Source: Thermoplasmata archaeon (GTDB taxonomy: Archaea; Thermoplasmatota; Thermoplasmata; SG8-5; JAGLSY01). Taken from it: a DNA stretch of 19,824 bases. The stretch is taken from positions 1 to 19,824 of the forward strand of contig JAGLQE010000105.1 in NCBI GenBank assembly GCA_023137005.1. The letters run 5' to 3'. A program made the position numbers and the translations under genes. Shown here piece after piece: positions 1-7,280 of the stretch (its first letter is position 1; every line of letters begins with the position of its first letter). The notes under the pieces were generated by a model that was not told the origin of the DNA, ran no database searches, and worked only from the letters and a program-made list of their open reading frames with translations.

Positions 1-1148
1 GGCTCGATCTTGAAGCTCACATCCTTCAATACCTCGGAACCCTCCAAGTAAGAGAAGGAGACTTTGTCGAACTCTATCCCATCACTATCTGGCCTCAGGG
101 CGGTCGCCCCTTCCGTATTCTTGACAGTGGGCTCGGCCTCCAGGACGTCCATCAGCCTGTCCATCGAGGCCAAGGAGGCCTGGAACATGGTCCCGTTCAT
201 ACTGAGCATCAGGAGGGGTTGGAAGAATCTCTGGATAAGGATGGTTCCGAGGAAGACCTCGCCCAGAGTGAGGACAGGATCATTTCCCGTGACCAGGCGG
301 CCGCCCACGAATAGAATGAGTGACATGGTCGCTATGCCAGTTGTCCTGACCATGGGTTGCATCAGGGTCATGAGCATCATGAAATTGAAGCCGTGTCGGT
401 ATGATTCCTGGTTCAGCTCACTGAGAATGGCCGCAGTCTCATCCTCTCTGTTAAAGGCCTTGGCAACATGAACTCCACCAAGGTTCTCGGCTATCTGGCC
501 CGATACCTTGCCCGCCGCTCTTTGTGTGGCCAACATGATCTTTTGGCCCACGGTCCCGAATATAATGACTATCAAAATGACCACGGGAATGACCACCAAG
601 GCAGCCATCGCGATAAGGGGAGAGGCCATCCACATCAGGATGAATGTAGCGAGCACCAGAAGTATCTGGCTCGCCAGGTCTATCATGATCTGAATTCCTG
701 TTGCCAAAGAATCAGTATCCGTCGTCACCCTGGATGTCACATCCCCGCTCTGTTCTCCTTTATGATATGAAAGATCTGCTTTGATCAGCTTGTCATAGAC
801 ATCCTGCTGGAGTGACTGAACGAACCCTGCCTGTGCCCCGGAAAGTATCCAGGTATTGATGGAGCCAAGTATCCAGCTCATTACCTTCAATACTGTGAAA
901 ATAACAGCTAATAATATGATCCCATTGATATTGGCCCCATCCTCCAATACGAGGTCTATCCCCCACGAAAGCACCAGTGGGTCGATGGCCATGAATACAG
1001 TGGCCAAGATAGCCAGGAAGGCGCCGAGGTAGATGATGTTCCGGAACTTCCCCAGGTAGCTGAACATGGTGCGTAGCAGAACCCCGATCGGCCTGCTTCT
1101 CTTGTATTTCTCGGCAGCCAGTGCCATTGCTCCTCCAGGTCCGGCCAT
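1..1148 (-). CDS. ABC exporter subunit, TMD complete, ATPase domain cut off by window edge
   Basis: This is a multidrug/lipid-type ABC exporter half-transporter, partial at its C-terminus. About 382 codons are visible. They cover the six-helix transmembrane domain, with hydrophobic stretches such as IIYLGAFLAILATVFMAI and the exporter-typical GDVTSRVTTDTDSL coupling region. The ATPase domain has just begun (IEFDKVSFSYLEGSEVLKDV) when the sequence ends, before Walker A. The ATG at 1148 overlaps the TGA of the upstream ABC gene by one base (TGATG), so the two are translationally coupled. A second in-frame ATG at 1127 has a stronger Shine-Dalgarno (GGAGG, 4 bases away) and may be the real start. 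Its partner upstream has a degenerate nucleotide site, so this subunit is expected to carry the catalytic Glu and the H-loop His; that part lies outside the window. Confidence 0.9.
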   Translation of the reverse strand, partial: MAGPGGAMALAAEKYKRSRPIGVLLRTMFSYLGKFRNIIYLGAFLAILATVFMAIDPLVLSWGIDLVLEDGANINGIILLAVIFTVLKVMSWILGSINTWILSGAQAGFVQSLQQDVYDKLIKADLSYHKGEQSGDVTSRVTTDTDSLATGIQIMIDLASQILLVLATFILMWMASPLIAMAALVVIPVVILIVIIFGTVGQKIMLATQRAAGKVSGQIAENLGGVHVAKAFNREDETAAILSELNQESYRHGFNFMMLMTLMQPMVRTTGIATMSLILFVGGRLVTGNDPVLTLGEVFLGTILIQRFFQPLLMLSMNGTMFQASLASMDRLMDVLEAEPTVKNTEGATALRPDSDGIEFDKVSFSYLEGSEVLKDVSFKIE

Positions 1149-2968
1149 CAGACATCCCTCCCAATACCCTGGTTGAAGTATCTTTCAGCACCCGGCAATC
1201 TTCTGAATATTCTCTTGTAATGCTCCGAGGTCTTGATCAATTCTTCATGATCCCCCACAGCCACGACCATGCCCTTTTCCATGATGATGACCATGTCGGC
1301 CTCCATCAGGGTCCTCAATCTCTGGGTGACAGTGATGCTCGTCCTACCCTTCATGACCTCGTCCAGTGCTTTTCGCAACTGGAACTCGGTCCTTGCATCT
1401 ATCGCGCTTACAGAATCATCGAGTAATAGTATCTTCGGATCTTGGAGCAATGTCCTGGCAATTGCCAGTCTTTGCCTCTGACCCCCGCTAAGTGTCATAC
1501 CCCTCTCTCCGATGACGGTATCATATCCTTCAGCGAGCTCCTCGATGAATTCACTGGCCTGGGCCCTTGTCGCGGCCGTGACAACATCATCCCGGGTCGC
1601 GTCCTTCTTACCAAAGGCAATATTATCCTTCACACTTCTTCTGAACAGGAAGATATTCTGCTCCACCAGCCCCACTGCCGCCCGGGCATCCTTGGTACGC
1701 ACCTTGCTAAGGTCTGTGCCTCCGATAGATATCTTCCCACCAGTTGGATCATACAATCTGAGCAATAATTTGAGAATAGTGCTTTTTCCGCTTCCTGGAC
1801 CACCGATGAGTGCCACCCTCGAACCACCGGGGATTTTCAGACTCAGGCCCTTCAGTGCATGGGGAACTTCATTTCCCTCTCCCGATGCATATTTGAAGCT
1901 CACATTTTCCAGAACGATATCCCCGGTCCAGTCAATGTCCTTTACAGGTTTTTCAGGCTCCTGCAACGGGTCGGCCCAGTCCAGGATATCCACTATCCTC
2001 TGAGCATTGACATGTCCTCCCCTGATGACTAAGAGGAATCGTGGCAGCATGTGGCTGAAACCATCTACCACGGCTAGCAATGCGATGGCCTTGACCAGTG
2101 TGCCTATTGGGAATATGCCCAACATCACTTGATTGGCAGCGTAAAGAAAGGCTGCCGCGGTGGTGGCCGTCAATATCAAATTGGGTATGTAGAAGGCTGC
2201 CAGCCTCCCTTCTTTCGTTAAGAGTTTCTCATATTCCTTGGAAACCCCTTTGAACTTGCTCGATTCCAGTTCCTCGGCTCCGAAGGCCCTTACAACCTCT
2301 ATTCCCCGGAACACTTCTTGGCTTACAGCGGTCAGTTTTTCATTCTGTTCCGAGCGCGCTCTCCTGACTGGCTCTATCGCCACCGCGTAACGGTAGGCGA
2401 AGAAAAGGTACAGTGGCGAGCCTATTGCGACGATCACACCAAGGACCGGGAACACCCCTTCCTCGATATCTATCCATGTTAGCATGATGGAAGCAAATAT
2501 CAGAGAGCCAACGGCCATTATGATATTGCGTAGAGCGGGGTTGAGGGAGAACCTCACCCATCTGATATCCTGCATAGCGACTGCGAGCATTTTCTTGCTG
2601 TCCACCTGGTCGTGGAAGGTCATGCTATTGCCTTGTATCGTCTCAAAAAATTCTTGCCTGGCATCCCTCTCCCATCTGAGCGTCATTATGGCAAAGGCGA
2701 ATCCCACCACGACATATGTTGCGAAAAGAAGAAGGGCAAGTCCAAAGATAATCCAGCAGGCGGTTACGAACTCCGGGGTCATGCCAAGGCTATTATCGAC
2801 CGCGTATTGCAACTCGTCCATGGCATCGCCCAGGACCCAGGAAGAAAGGACGGTCAAAAGAGAGGCAAAAAGGGCAAGGCTAACCGCGAACACGGTCAGG
2901 CCAGGGTATCTTCGTAATGCTGATAATTGATATGCTGTTGCTGATTTGTATTTACTTTCTACCACCAT
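1148..2968 (-). CDS. ABC exporter subunit with degenerate ATPase site (TM287-like)
   Basis: A 606-residue ABC exporter half-transporter with a transmembrane domain (about 20-330) followed by the nucleotide-binding domain. Visible motifs: Walker A GGPGSGKST with K395, signature LSGGQ at 493-497, Walker B ILLLDD with D517. The residue after the Walker B Asp is D518 instead of catalytic Glu, and the H-loop His is Q549 (VTQRL). The same Asp and Gln replacements are known in the degenerate subunit of heterodimeric exporters such as TM287/TM288. The protein therefore probably pairs with the next gene, which starts on its stop codon. The reading frame is open upstream to 3049, but I chose ATG 2968 (MVVESKYKS) because the extra 27 residues look like translated promoter DNA. 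A TATA-like AATATTTA lies near 3008-3015 on this strand. The substrate cannot be told from sequence. Confidence 0.92.
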   Translation of the reverse strand: MVVESKYKSATAYQLSALRRYPGLTVFAVSLALFASLLTVLSSWVLGDAMDELQYAVDNSLGMTPEFVTACWIIFGLALLLFATYVVVGFAFAIMTLRWERDARQEFFETIQGNSMTFHDQVDSKKMLAVAMQDIRWVRFSLNPALRNIIMAVGSLIFASIMLTWIDIEEGVFPVLGVIVAIGSPLYLFFAYRYAVAIEPVRRARSEQNEKLTAVSQEVFRGIEVVRAFGAEELESSKFKGVSKEYEKLLTKEGRLAAFYIPNLILTATTAAAFLYAANQVMLGIFPIGTLVKAIALLAVVDGFSHMLPRFLLVIRGGHVNAQRIVDILDWADPLQEPEKPVKDIDWTGDIVLENVSFKYASGEGNEVPHALKGLSLKIPGGSRVALIGGPGSGKSTILKLLLRLYDPTGGKISIGGTDLSKVRTKDARAAVGLVEQNIFLFRRSVKDNIAFGKKDATRDDVVTAATRAQASEFIEELAEGYDTVIGERGMTLSGGQRQRLAIARTLLQDPKILLLDDSVSAIDARTEFQLRKALDEVMKGRTSITVTQRLRTLMEADMVIIMEKGMVVAVGDHEELIKTSEHYKRIFRRLPGAERYFNQGIGRDV

Positions 2969-3103
2969 ATTACCAGACCAATTATAATAGAGCCATAGGT
3001 TAACAGTGTAAATATTGTTCCCCTTCCAAAAAACAATATAAGCATCCAAGGTATGGTAGTTTTCGCCACCCGATGACAGCCAGCAAAATATATTGGAGCA
3101 TGT

Positions 3104-4048
3104 ATGATGACATCCCCGTCCACTTCCAGGAAGGAAAGCAATCTCACCTCAGACGCCCTGCTTCTACTGACAGCCGGGATATGGGGCTTTGCCTTTGTCG
3201 CCCAGCGTGTGGGCATGGAATATATGGGCCCCTTCGCCTTCAATGGGATAAGATTCGCCCTGGGAGCTCTGGCTCTAGTTCCGTTGATACTATGGAACTC
3301 CCGGAAAAAAATAAGAACACCTACAGCCCCGGATAGCAGGAAATTACTGATCCTCGGTGGCATCCTAGCAGGCACTTTGGTATTCATTGGGGCATCCTTC
3401 CAGCAGGTGGGTTTGATCTACACCACGGCGGGCAATGCGGGATTCATCACCGGGCTCTATGTCGTGATCGTCCCGATAATGGGCCTGGCCTTTGGGCAGA
3501 GGACCACGGCTGGAACCGCAATTGGAGCGATACTGGCCGCTCTCGGACTCTATATGCTGAGCTTCACCGAGACCCTGGCGATATCCTGGGGCGACCTGCT
3601 GGTCCTCATCGGTGCCTTTTTCTGGGCCGCCCAGGTGCTGGCGATAGGCTGGCTATCACCCCAGACCGACACCATCAAACTGGCCTTCATGGAGTTCGCG
3701 GTCTGCTCCGCGATCAGTATGGCCGTTGCCTTCGCCATCGAGACAATAACCTGGCAGGCGATATCAGATGCCGCCTTACCTCTTCTTTACGGGGGTCTAG
3801 CCTCCGTGGGTGTGGCGTACACTATCCAGATAATGATCCAGAAGAAAACCCATCCCGCCCATGCGGCGATAATCATGAGCCTGGAAGCTGTCTTCGCTGT
3901 TATCGGTGGCTGGCTCTTTCTCGGAGAGGTTCTATCCTACAAGGGAATGATCGGTTGCAGCCTGATGCTGGCCGGTATGGTGATATCTCAATTATGGGGG
4001 CTCAGGATCAATAAAAGACCATCCGAAAAGATAATTAGCTCCAACTGA
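3104..4048 (+). CDS. EamA/DMT-family permease
   Basis: A 314-residue integral membrane protein of the drug/metabolite transporter superfamily. About ten hydrophobic helices form two EamA repeats (roughly 18-150 and 165-300). Family signatures are visible: AGIWGFAFVAQRVG in the first helix, a FNGIRFALGALALVPL segment after it, and near the end ALEAVF-type and GWLFLGE motifs (here SLEAVFAVIGGWLFLGE). The start ATG ATG is preceded by TTGGAG about 6 bases upstream, which supports 3104 or 3107. The gene is divergent from the ABC exporter. Its TGA overlaps the ATG of the metallo-hydrolase by one base, so the two form an operon. The substrate is unknown; the family includes amino-acid, nucleotide-sugar and metabolite exporters. 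Confidence 0.92.
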   Translation: MMTSPSTSRKESNLTSDALLLLTAGIWGFAFVAQRVGMEYMGPFAFNGIRFALGALALVPLILWNSRKKIRTPTAPDSRKLLILGGILAGTLVFIGASFQQVGLIYTTAGNAGFITGLYVVIVPIMGLAFGQRTTAGTAIGAILAALGLYMLSFTETLAISWGDLLVLIGAFFWAAQVLAIGWLSPQTDTIKLAFMEFAVCSAISMAVAFAIETITWQAISDAALPLLYGGLASVGVAYTIQIMIQKKTHPAHAAIIMSLEAVFAVIGGWLFLGEVLSYKGMIGCSLMLAGMVISQLWGLRINKRPSEKIISSN

Positions 4049-4677
4049 TGTTCAGGTTCATGACCGTGGAGCAGATCCTCACAGGCAGGGATAATTTCAC
4101 CTATCTCATTTACAGCCAGTCCATCAAGGAAGCCATTATGGTTGACCCTGGCATGGATGCCACACCCGCCCTTTCCAGAATATCGGATCTAGGCCTGGAC
4201 CTCGTGTACATTATCAATACCCATCACCATGCGGATCACACGGCCGCCAATCAATCAGTGAAGAAGTTATTCTCATCCCAGATACTGGCTCACGAACTGG
4301 ACGCTCCTTTGATAGAAGGGGGTGTGGATGCCACTTTACAGGATGGCCAGATTATGAATCTCAGTGAAGTAACAATTAAAATAATCCACACTCCCGGGCA
4401 CACGAGGGGAGGCATCTGCCTGCTCGTGGATGAAAAGTTTCTGTTGACAGGTGACACTCTTTTCATCGGGGATTGTGGCAGGACCGACCTCCCGGATGGC
4501 AGTAATAAAGAGATGTTCGCCTCTCTCAATGAGAGAATAAAAACACTGCCGGATGATCTGATGATATATCCCGGGCACGATTATGGTGATAAGCCTTTTG
4601 ACACATTGGGCAATCAGAAGAAAGTGAATGGTGTATTGTTAGCCAGTACTTTGGAAGAGTTCATGAAGATACCTTGA
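4048..4677 (+). CDS. MBL-fold metallo-hydrolase, glyoxalase II / persulfide dioxygenase-like
   Basis: A 209-residue metallo-beta-lactamase fold hydrolase. Metal ligands are visible in order: H59-x-H61-x-D63-H64 (THHHADH), H118 (TPGHT), D136 (LTGDTLF) and H177 (YPGHDYG). The GDCGRTDLPDGS loop after D136 is typical of the GloB/ETHE1-like branch. The glyoxalase II C-terminal glutathione-binding helices are missing, so a glutathione thioester substrate is unlikely; a small thioester, a persulfide or a rhodanese-linked role is possible. The ATG overlaps the stop of the EamA gene. An internal ATG at 4060 (MTVEQILTG) also fits the family N-terminus. The gene converges on the ATP-NAD kinase gene with only 13 bases between stop codons. 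Confidence 0.9.
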   Translation: MFRFMTVEQILTGRDNFTYLIYSQSIKEAIMVDPGMDATPALSRISDLGLDLVYIINTHHHADHTAANQSVKKLFSSQILAHELDAPLIEGGVDATLQDGQIMNLSEVTIKIIHTPGHTRGGICLLVDEKFLLTGDTLFIGDCGRTDLPDGSNKEMFASLNERIKTLPDDLMIYPGHDYGDKPFDTLGNQKKVNGVLLASTLEEFMKIP

Positions 4678-4690
4678 TAGGGAATGGATC

Positions 4691-5854
4691 TCAAACAGCC
4701 TCGATCTTCCTCATCTCCCATGTTCTGTAGCCCATGAGGACCTTCCTAAACCCGGCTATTTCCTGGTCCAGTGCCGGGTCCCCGGTCTGGATGAACAGCC
4801 TGGGGGTGCGGGCGAGTTTCTGAGGACTGGCCACTATTATTAAATTGTCTGGTTCCACTCCCACCATCTTCAGGACATCGGGGCTTATCTGGTGATTCCC
4901 CCTTCCAAGGACAAAGCCCTGCGCCCCGATGGGTGTGATGATGATCTGAGCAGTATCTCCCTCATCCAGGAGACCCAGTATCTCTAAGATCCCTTTCTCA
5001 TTAAGATCCAGGCCCACCATTCTACCATCTCTGACAGCATCCACGCCCAGGAAGGACCCTTCCAGTCCCAACTCATGCAGGATGGCTTTTTTCACCGAGC
5101 CAGGTCCTAATAAATGGAGATCATTGAGATGATCTCCCATCTCCTCGACCAGGGACATCGCTATGGCCTTCGTGAATTCTTTCTCATCTGGTGAGGACGG
5201 ATGCTTCGCCCTCTGCATGGATGAAGGGTCAAATGGAATACTGGCCATGCCATGTAATTTAACTCTCACACCCGGCTCATTGTTTCTAACGGCCTCTTCG
5301 TCCAGGTCCATTATCTCGGCCTGGGCAGTGGCTGTATGGTCTCCGGCAAACACGCATACCGTGGAGGCCGCGGTAGCAGGGCTCAGGGCGAATACGGATG
5401 AATAGACCTTGACACCGGCTGGAATGCCCAATATCGGAGTTTCTGACACTAGGGCACCACACACATCCCTTGCGGTACCATCACCCCCGCAAAAGGCGAT
5501 CAGGCCCACTCCCAGGCTTTCCATTTCCCCTATGGCCATCTTGGTGTCCTCCGCGGCCGTGACCTCGCCTGGTTCGATCACCAATTCATAATGAGATATT
5601 CCTGCCTTTTCCAAAAGATCCTGGCCCATGCTTCCGCCACATGTGAATATTTCCAGGTCATTCAAGCAGCTGAGGGCCGATAGGAATTGCATCGCCCTAC
5701 CCTCGGCCAATGGCTCTCCACCCAATTCCAGTGCCTTCTTGTAGGTATCTGCCCCATCACTTCCCTTGAGTCCCACTCTGCCTCCTATCCCAGCTATGGG
5801 ATTGACCAAGAAACCCAGTTTAAACACAAGTAGAGTATCATGCTCAATCCTCAA
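4691..5854 (-). CDS. ATP-NAD kinase family protein (COG3199-like)
   Basis: A cytosolic kinase-fold protein of up to 387 residues. The N-terminal FLVNPIAGIGGRVGLKGSDG is the diacylglycerol/NAD-kinase-like opening of the COG3199 family, and GGDGTARD at 123-130 is the NAD-kinase nucleotide motif. The length fits the family, which is longer than ordinary NAD kinase. The exact substrate is not established for most members; phosphorylation of NAD is the usual prediction, and a regulatory role is possible. The start is uncertain: the longest frame begins at TTG 5854, and GTG 5827 lies two residues before the conserved KLGFLVNP. Neither has a clear Shine-Dalgarno, so a leaderless message from the divergent promoter region at 5868-5911 is likely. 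Confidence 0.85.
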   Translation of the reverse strand: MRIEHDTLLVFKLGFLVNPIAGIGGRVGLKGSDGADTYKKALELGGEPLAEGRAMQFLSALSCLNDLEIFTCGGSMGQDLLEKAGISHYELVIEPGEVTAAEDTKMAIGEMESLGVGLIAFCGGDGTARDVCGALVSETPILGIPAGVKVYSSVFALSPATAASTVCVFAGDHTATAQAEIMDLDEEAVRNNEPGVRVKLHGMASIPFDPSSMQRAKHPSSPDEKEFTKAIAMSLVEEMGDHLNDLHLLGPGSVKKAILHELGLEGSFLGVDAVRDGRMVGLDLNEKGILEILGLLDEGDTAQIIITPIGAQGFVLGRGNHQISPDVLKMVGVEPDNLIIVASPQKLARTPRLFIQTGDPALDQEIAGFRKVLMGYRTWEMRKIEAV

Positions 5855-5867
5855 TAAACTTGCGCAT

Positions 5868-5911
5868 CATCAAAAGGTTCTTCAATATCTTCAATAATAC
5901 ACCTTTTGATG
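5868..5911. repeat. 11-bp perfect inverted repeat in a divergent promoter
   Basis: The arms are CATCAAAAGGT (5868-5878) and ACCTTTTGATG (5901-5911), an exact reverse complement, separated by 22 bases. The spacer holds two TTCAATA copies that look TATA-like on either strand. The right arm includes the ATG of the 84-residue gene, and the left arm lies just upstream of the ATP-NAD kinase start. Arm centres are about 33 bases apart, roughly three helical turns, which suits a protein operator. An RNA hairpin with a 22-base loop is less attractive. Confidence 0.5.
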
Positions 5912-6163
5912 CCGTCCCGTAATTTCAGTCCCGAGATCCATGAGATAATGAAGAGAGAGATGGCCGAGATGGGCTCTTTCTTCATCAAGAAACAATGCAT
6001 GGAACTGGGTATGATGCCGGATTACATCACTTCCCGGGACATACCCAAACTTTCCAAAGCTCTTTCAGAGGCAATGGAGGACTTCGGATCCGAAAAATCC
6101 AATAGGGTGGTCCGTGACATGCGCCGACTCATTAATACAGAGAAGGCCAGGGCTGATGAATGA
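5909..6163 (+). CDS. Unrecognised 84-residue protein
   Basis: A small soluble protein, not assigned to a family. It has no signal peptide or membrane segment and is predicted mostly helical and charged, with a hydrophobic FFIKKQCMELGM stretch, a proline-bearing ITSRDIPKLSKALSEAM segment and a basic C-terminus (VVRDMRRLI). I chose ATG 5909; the TTG immediately before it is in frame but less likely. The ATG lies inside the right arm of the 5868-5911 inverted repeat, and TTCAATATCTT around 5880-5890 sits where a TATA box for a leaderless message would be, so autoregulation or coregulation with the divergent kinase gene is plausible. It converges on adenylate kinase with 36 bases between them. 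Codon use resembles its neighbours, which supports real coding. Confidence 0.7.
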   Translation: MPSRNFSPEIHEIMKREMAEMGSFFIKKQCMELGMMPDYITSRDIPKLSKALSEAMEDFGSEKSNRVVRDMRRLINTEKARADE

Positions 6164-6199
6164 TATTATCATGCCTGCCAGCTTTTTGAATATGAACGA

Positions 6200-6829
6200 T
6201 CAATGACCTAGGGCGATCAGTACATTCCCGAAGGTCTCAGGTATTTCCTTTCCTGTCTTGACATCCTTGAGAATACCTTTTCCCCTGTAAAAGCCAATAA
6301 GGGGCGCGGTCAGATCATTGTAGGTGTCCAATCGTTTTGTGACCGTCTCTTCATTATCATCCTCTCTCTGGTAAAGCTCTCCACCACATAGGTCACAGAC
6401 CCCTTCCACCTTGGGGGGTCGGCCAGTGATATTGAAGACTGCATTACATCCCCTGCACGTGCGCCTGCCCATGAGCCTGCCCATTAGAACATCCGTGTCC
6501 ACAACGATATTGAGAACCACATCGATCTTGTCAGTGGCCTCCATGGCCTCGGCCTGCTCAATGGTCCTGGGAAATCCATCCAGTATGTATCCGCCCTCGC
6601 AATCTGGTCGGGATATTCTCTCCTGAATAAGTGAGATTATCAGATCATCGGGAACCAGCTGGCCACTGTTCATATATCCCTTTGCCTTGTTTCCCAAGTC
6701 TGTTCCATCGGCCAGTGCGCCTCTTAGAAGGTCGCCAGTAGATATCTGCGGTAGCCCGAACTTCTCGACCAGCAATTGCGCCTGCGTTCCCTTTCCAGCT
6801 CCTGGTGGTCCCAACATTATGATCTTCAT
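6200..6829 (-). CDS. adk: Adenylate kinase, zinc-LID type
   Basis: A 209-residue adenylate kinase, converting ATP + AMP to 2 ADP in the cytosol. The P-loop GPPGAGKGTQA sits at the N-terminus. STGDLLRGA and GFPRTIEQA are the AMP-site motifs, followed by GRRTCRGC. The LID carries four cysteines in a C-x2-C ... C-x2-C layout (TCRGC and VCDLCGG), so it binds structural zinc. This is the long, bacterial-like form rather than the short archaeal AdkA. The frame is open 33 codons further upstream (to 6928), but ATG 6829 is chosen because the P-loop begins there and GGAGAG lies about 6 bases upstream. Upstream DNA holds the nested inverted repeat at 6849-6922. Confidence 0.96.
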   Translation of the reverse strand: MKIIMLGPPGAGKGTQAQLLVEKFGLPQISTGDLLRGALADGTDLGNKAKGYMNSGQLVPDDLIISLIQERISRPDCEGGYILDGFPRTIEQAEAMEATDKIDVVLNIVVDTDVLMGRLMGRRTCRGCNAVFNITGRPPKVEGVCDLCGGELYQREDDNEETVTKRLDTYNDLTAPLIGFYRGKGILKDVKTGKEIPETFGNVLIALGH

Positions 6830-6848
6830 TTGATTCTCTCCAGATCGG

Positions 6849-6922
6849 CCCAAAATTGACATTCCAGAGTTTGGCTTAACCAAACTCTGGATTTCCCATA
6901 TATACCGAATGTCAAATTTGGG
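6849..6922. repeat. Nested inverted repeat upstream of adenylate kinase
   Basis: Inner arms CCAGAGTTTGG (6864-6874) and CCAAACTCTGG (6880-6890) are perfect with a 5-base loop. Outer arms CCCAAAATTGACATT (6849-6863) and AATGTCAAATTTGGG (6908-6922) match at 14 of 15 positions. The left arms abut; the right arms are separated by 17 bases that contain a TATATAT box for the minus strand (6898-6904). A transcript starting about 25 bases below that box would begin in the inner loop, so the inner repeat would be an operator over the start site. A second TATA-like TTTTAAATATC (6944-6954) would instead start the message near the outer arm and make the whole element a 5' leader structure. Confidence 0.6.
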
Positions 6923-6956
6923 ACACAATGATAAAATACTCTCGATATTTAAAACA

Positions 6957-7223
6957 TCATGATGAGGAATAGAGGCCTTCCAGTTCTTTGAGGAACTCGT
7001 CCTCGATAAAGGTCTTGGTGCTGGTCACTCCCTTAAGTGCCCTGATCTTTTTTATGACAATAGTGGCGATCTCATTATGGTCACTCCCCTTCACCTTGAC
7101 AATGAAATCCACGGTTCCGAGTACGGGTGTCACCTCGAATGCCTCCTCGAGCTTGAGAAGCTTCTCGTATATCTCCAGTTCAAGGCTGGGTTCCACAACT
7201 ATCAGTATTATTGCCTTGGTCAA
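6957..7223 (-). CDS. Stand-alone RAM-domain protein (Lrp/AsnC effector-domain family)
   Basis: An 88-residue protein that is only the alpha-beta RAM/ligand-binding domain of Lrp/AsnC regulators, without a DNA-binding helix-turn-helix. It starts TKAIILIVVEP, then a helix EIYEKLLKLEEAFEVTPVLG, the strand VDFIVKVKG and a C-terminal VTSTKTFI strand, in the usual RAM order. Stand-alone RAM proteins form oligomeric rings that bind amino acids or other small effectors and can tune full-length Lrp proteins; a direct role here is inferred. The start is TTG 7223, decided by GGTGATC at 7228-7234 with about 4 bases spacing. It has its own TATA element and lies 133 bases upstream of adenylate kinase. Confidence 0.85.
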   Translation of the reverse strand: MTKAIILIVVEPSLELEIYEKLLKLEEAFEVTPVLGTVDFIVKVKGSDHNEIATIVIKKIRALKGVTSTKTFIEDEFLKELEGLYSSS

Positions 7224-7227
7224 ACAC

Positions 7228-7234
7228 GATCACC
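7228..7234 (-). promoter_or_regulatory. Shine-Dalgarno GGTGATC deciding a TTG start
   Basis: GGTGATC on the minus strand matches seven bases of the consensus complementary to the 3' end of 16S rRNA (GGAGGTGATC). It lies four bases from TTG 7223, and no ATG or GTG is usable nearby in that frame, so it fixes the start of the RAM-domain gene. Confidence 0.6.
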
Positions 7235-7256
7235 ATATTTCGATAAAGCCGCAGTT

Positions 7257-7272
7257 GGTATATTATTTTCCC
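7257..7272 (-). promoter_or_regulatory. Archaeal BRE/TATA promoter of the RAM-domain gene
   Basis: GGGAAAATAATATACC on the minus strand reads as a purine-rich BRE followed by a TATA box. It lies about 35-45 bases before the TTG start at 7223, leaving room for a short leader with the Shine-Dalgarno. It overlaps a small palindrome, CTTGAA-TC-TTCAAG (7272-7285), at the stop codon of the upstream gene. Confidence 0.5.
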
Positions 7273-7280
7273 TTGAATCT

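Noticed and set aside
793..1191. Minus-strand 132-codon open frame over the first ABC gene
   Set aside because: It is out of frame with the clear ABC transmembrane domain on the same strand and its translation has no family character.
3104..3387. Minus-strand open frame to 2959 across the divergent region
   Set aside because: It runs antisense through the EamA permease and its hydrophobic look comes from the complementary strand of membrane-helix codons.
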